Positions 62,401 through 64,000 of a stretch of 64,000 nucleotides of DNA are shown here, one piece after another. Each line of letters opens with the position of its first letter. The first letter of the stretch is position 1. The stretch is taken from the NCBI RefSeq assembly GCF_020382885.2, contig NC_058508.1:4704055-4768054 (forward strand), in the 5' to 3' direction. The notes below the pieces were generated by a model. It did no database searches. It saw only the letters and a list, made by a program, of their open reading frames with translations, and had not been told where the DNA came from. The translations under genes and the position numbers were made by a program. Source of the stretch: Scatophagus argus. Lineage: Eukaryota > Chordata > Actinopteri > Scatophagidae.

Positions 62401-64000
62401 GGCTTTGGAGAGATGAGATGAAGCAGGAAAGTAAAACAAGAAAAAAGGGAACGATTTAATGCTGTTTTGGCCTACCTGCATTCATTCACCTCTGTAAGCT
62501 GTATATACCTGTGCACAAAGCAAATGCATATCTATGTGTGTGGATATTCGTATGTGACCATTATCTGCCATTTGCCTCAAGGGCAAATTCCACTCACTCA
62601 CTGACTGAAATATGACTGGAATGGTGTCTGGAGGCTGTTCAATGCTTATCTTCACCTCACTCGCGTTCATAGTCAGGGAAAGGTGTGTGTGAAGGGACAG
62701 CACTAAACAAAGTGCAGTCAGGTGATGATCCTCACACTTTGCGTGTAAATAGATAACTGCACAAACGAATCAATCACCGACATTGTTGACTGTCTCAAGC
62801 AACCTCAAGCATCATGGCTGACTGACCTCTTTTTTTATGTGTATTAGCAATAGATGTTGTGTGAAGAGCCTGGAGAGTTTTTATTTTTTTTGTTGTGTCC
62901 CAACATTTGGGCTGATTATGTAGTGAGAGAACAGACTGTGGTGAGAAAGGACACAGTGAAAATGTGCAAGAATTTAAGGACTATTTATATACTATTTTAG
63001 CTCTAGTTACATGTGATTAATATGGATAATGGGATGCAGAAATGTTGCTATGTAATTAGGGATGCACAATCCACTTTTTTCACTTTCCATGGATATCTGC
63101 AGCTACAGAGTACCTATCTGATATCAGTGTTTAGCTAATAAGTTTCATGTCTCACAGTGTGGAAGAGACTGAAATCTTTGTTTTATGTGTAAGGCAACAT
63201 CAGGCTTGACTTAAACATTGCTTTCCTAACTTTGTAAATAAAAAAAAATCAGCAAAACTTAGTGATGGATGTAGTGAATTATATGTATTACTAAAATAAT
63301 AAATACTCCTAATAAATAACTGCACCAAAAGCTTGGAAAAATATTCAGTAAATTCACAGGAATTACTTCTCAAGTTTAAACAAAACAACAACAAGTGCAG
63401 CAATAAAATGATTAGAAATTATTGTAAGCCCTAACCTACATTCACAAACTGGTGCAAAATATCTGTGTAATCTCACTGATTTTCCCTCGGTTCTTCACAT
63501 GCAATGAAGGAAACTGCTTCTCATGTAACATGTTCAGAAGATTAGTGTGCTTCAGAGAGAAAGCAACGACTATGGCCTCAAAATGCACCCACAGAAAGAA
63601 GAAAAACCTGATTCCACAGCAACAGAAAATTCACAGCACAGTTAAAGATGTGTATTAAAGGTGTAGTTAGAACAACAACAACTTTTGTGTATGTCTTCCA
63701 GTGTGTGAAAGGGGCAGGGATGTGTTTCGCAAGAGCAACACAAAACATCTGCTTTGTTTAGCAGAGTTTAGCCGTGTTTTGTTTTTCATTTTAAGATCAG
63801 AGGACGTATTCACAAAACATCCTCAGGATAAAAGTAGTTTGAGAAACGCGTAACAACGGGGACAGTCTCTTGGTGATGTGCTGCAGGTAATGTGCCTTGT
63901 TGCACCAGTGGTTTGTAAAAATGATCCAAGCGCATATTCGCTGTGGATTACATGGTAACATAAACAGTGTTTCTACTGTTTACCTTAGGATTGTGGTGGT

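Larger units (their letters stand above)
58879..64000. other. Putative long first intron or intergenic region
   Basis: It holds two very long GT microsatellites (listed separately) and AT-rich unique sequence. I found no splice-consistent coding exon on either strand. Open frames across the GT runs are low-complexity artefacts. Confidence 0.45.

Overview
The window reads as nuclear DNA of a ray-finned fish, most likely a percomorph teleost. Evidence is compact multi-exon vertebrate genes with GT-AG introns, abundant CA/GT microsatellites, and several repeat families that I know from teleost genomes. No bacterial, phage or organellar features are visible. All gene calls come from reading spliced exons by eye. 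Every complete gene closes in frame, at 113, 714, 303, 303, 279 and 242 residues.

Layout. (1) 1-1592, plus strand: the last two coding exons of kat7, a MYST histone acetyltransferase. (2) 7838-10272, minus strand: tac4, a two-peptide tachykinin precursor, tail to tail with kat7; this pairing matches the KAT7-TAC4 linkage of human chromosome 17. (3) About 10.5-26.4 kb: a 16-kb stretch with no gene I recognise. It holds two inverted tRNA-derived SINEs with perfect 12-bp target duplications, a hAT-like element, other dispersed repeats and a diverged tandem array. (4) 26620-31257, minus strand: a ghrelin/motilin-receptor family GPCR, about twice the normal length because extracellular loops 2 and 3 are greatly expanded. 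(5) 32753-37047 and 38234-41606, plus strand: two intact tandem copies of eci1, the mitochondrial enoyl-CoA delta-isomerase. (6) 42259-45561, minus strand: dnase1, a secreted DNase I with all catalytic residues. (7) 50086-52879, plus strand: naa60, the Golgi N-terminal acetyltransferase, whose last intron is a textbook U12-type AT-AC intron. (8) About 58.6-58.88 kb: a probable untranslated first exon of a further plus-strand gene that runs out of the window.

The genes are independent eukaryotic units and not an operon. Orientation makes kat7/tac4 and eci1b/dnase1 convergent, and GPCR/eci1a and dnase1/naa60 divergent. The eci1-dnase1-naa60 part resembles genes found together on human 16p13.3, whereas kat7-tac4 resembles 17q21.

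The most unusual items are the double giant-loop GPCR, the U12 intron at the catalytic/membrane-anchor junction of naa60, the patchy divergence of the eci1 pair, and the recurrence of TG-repeat tracts just upstream of splice acceptors.
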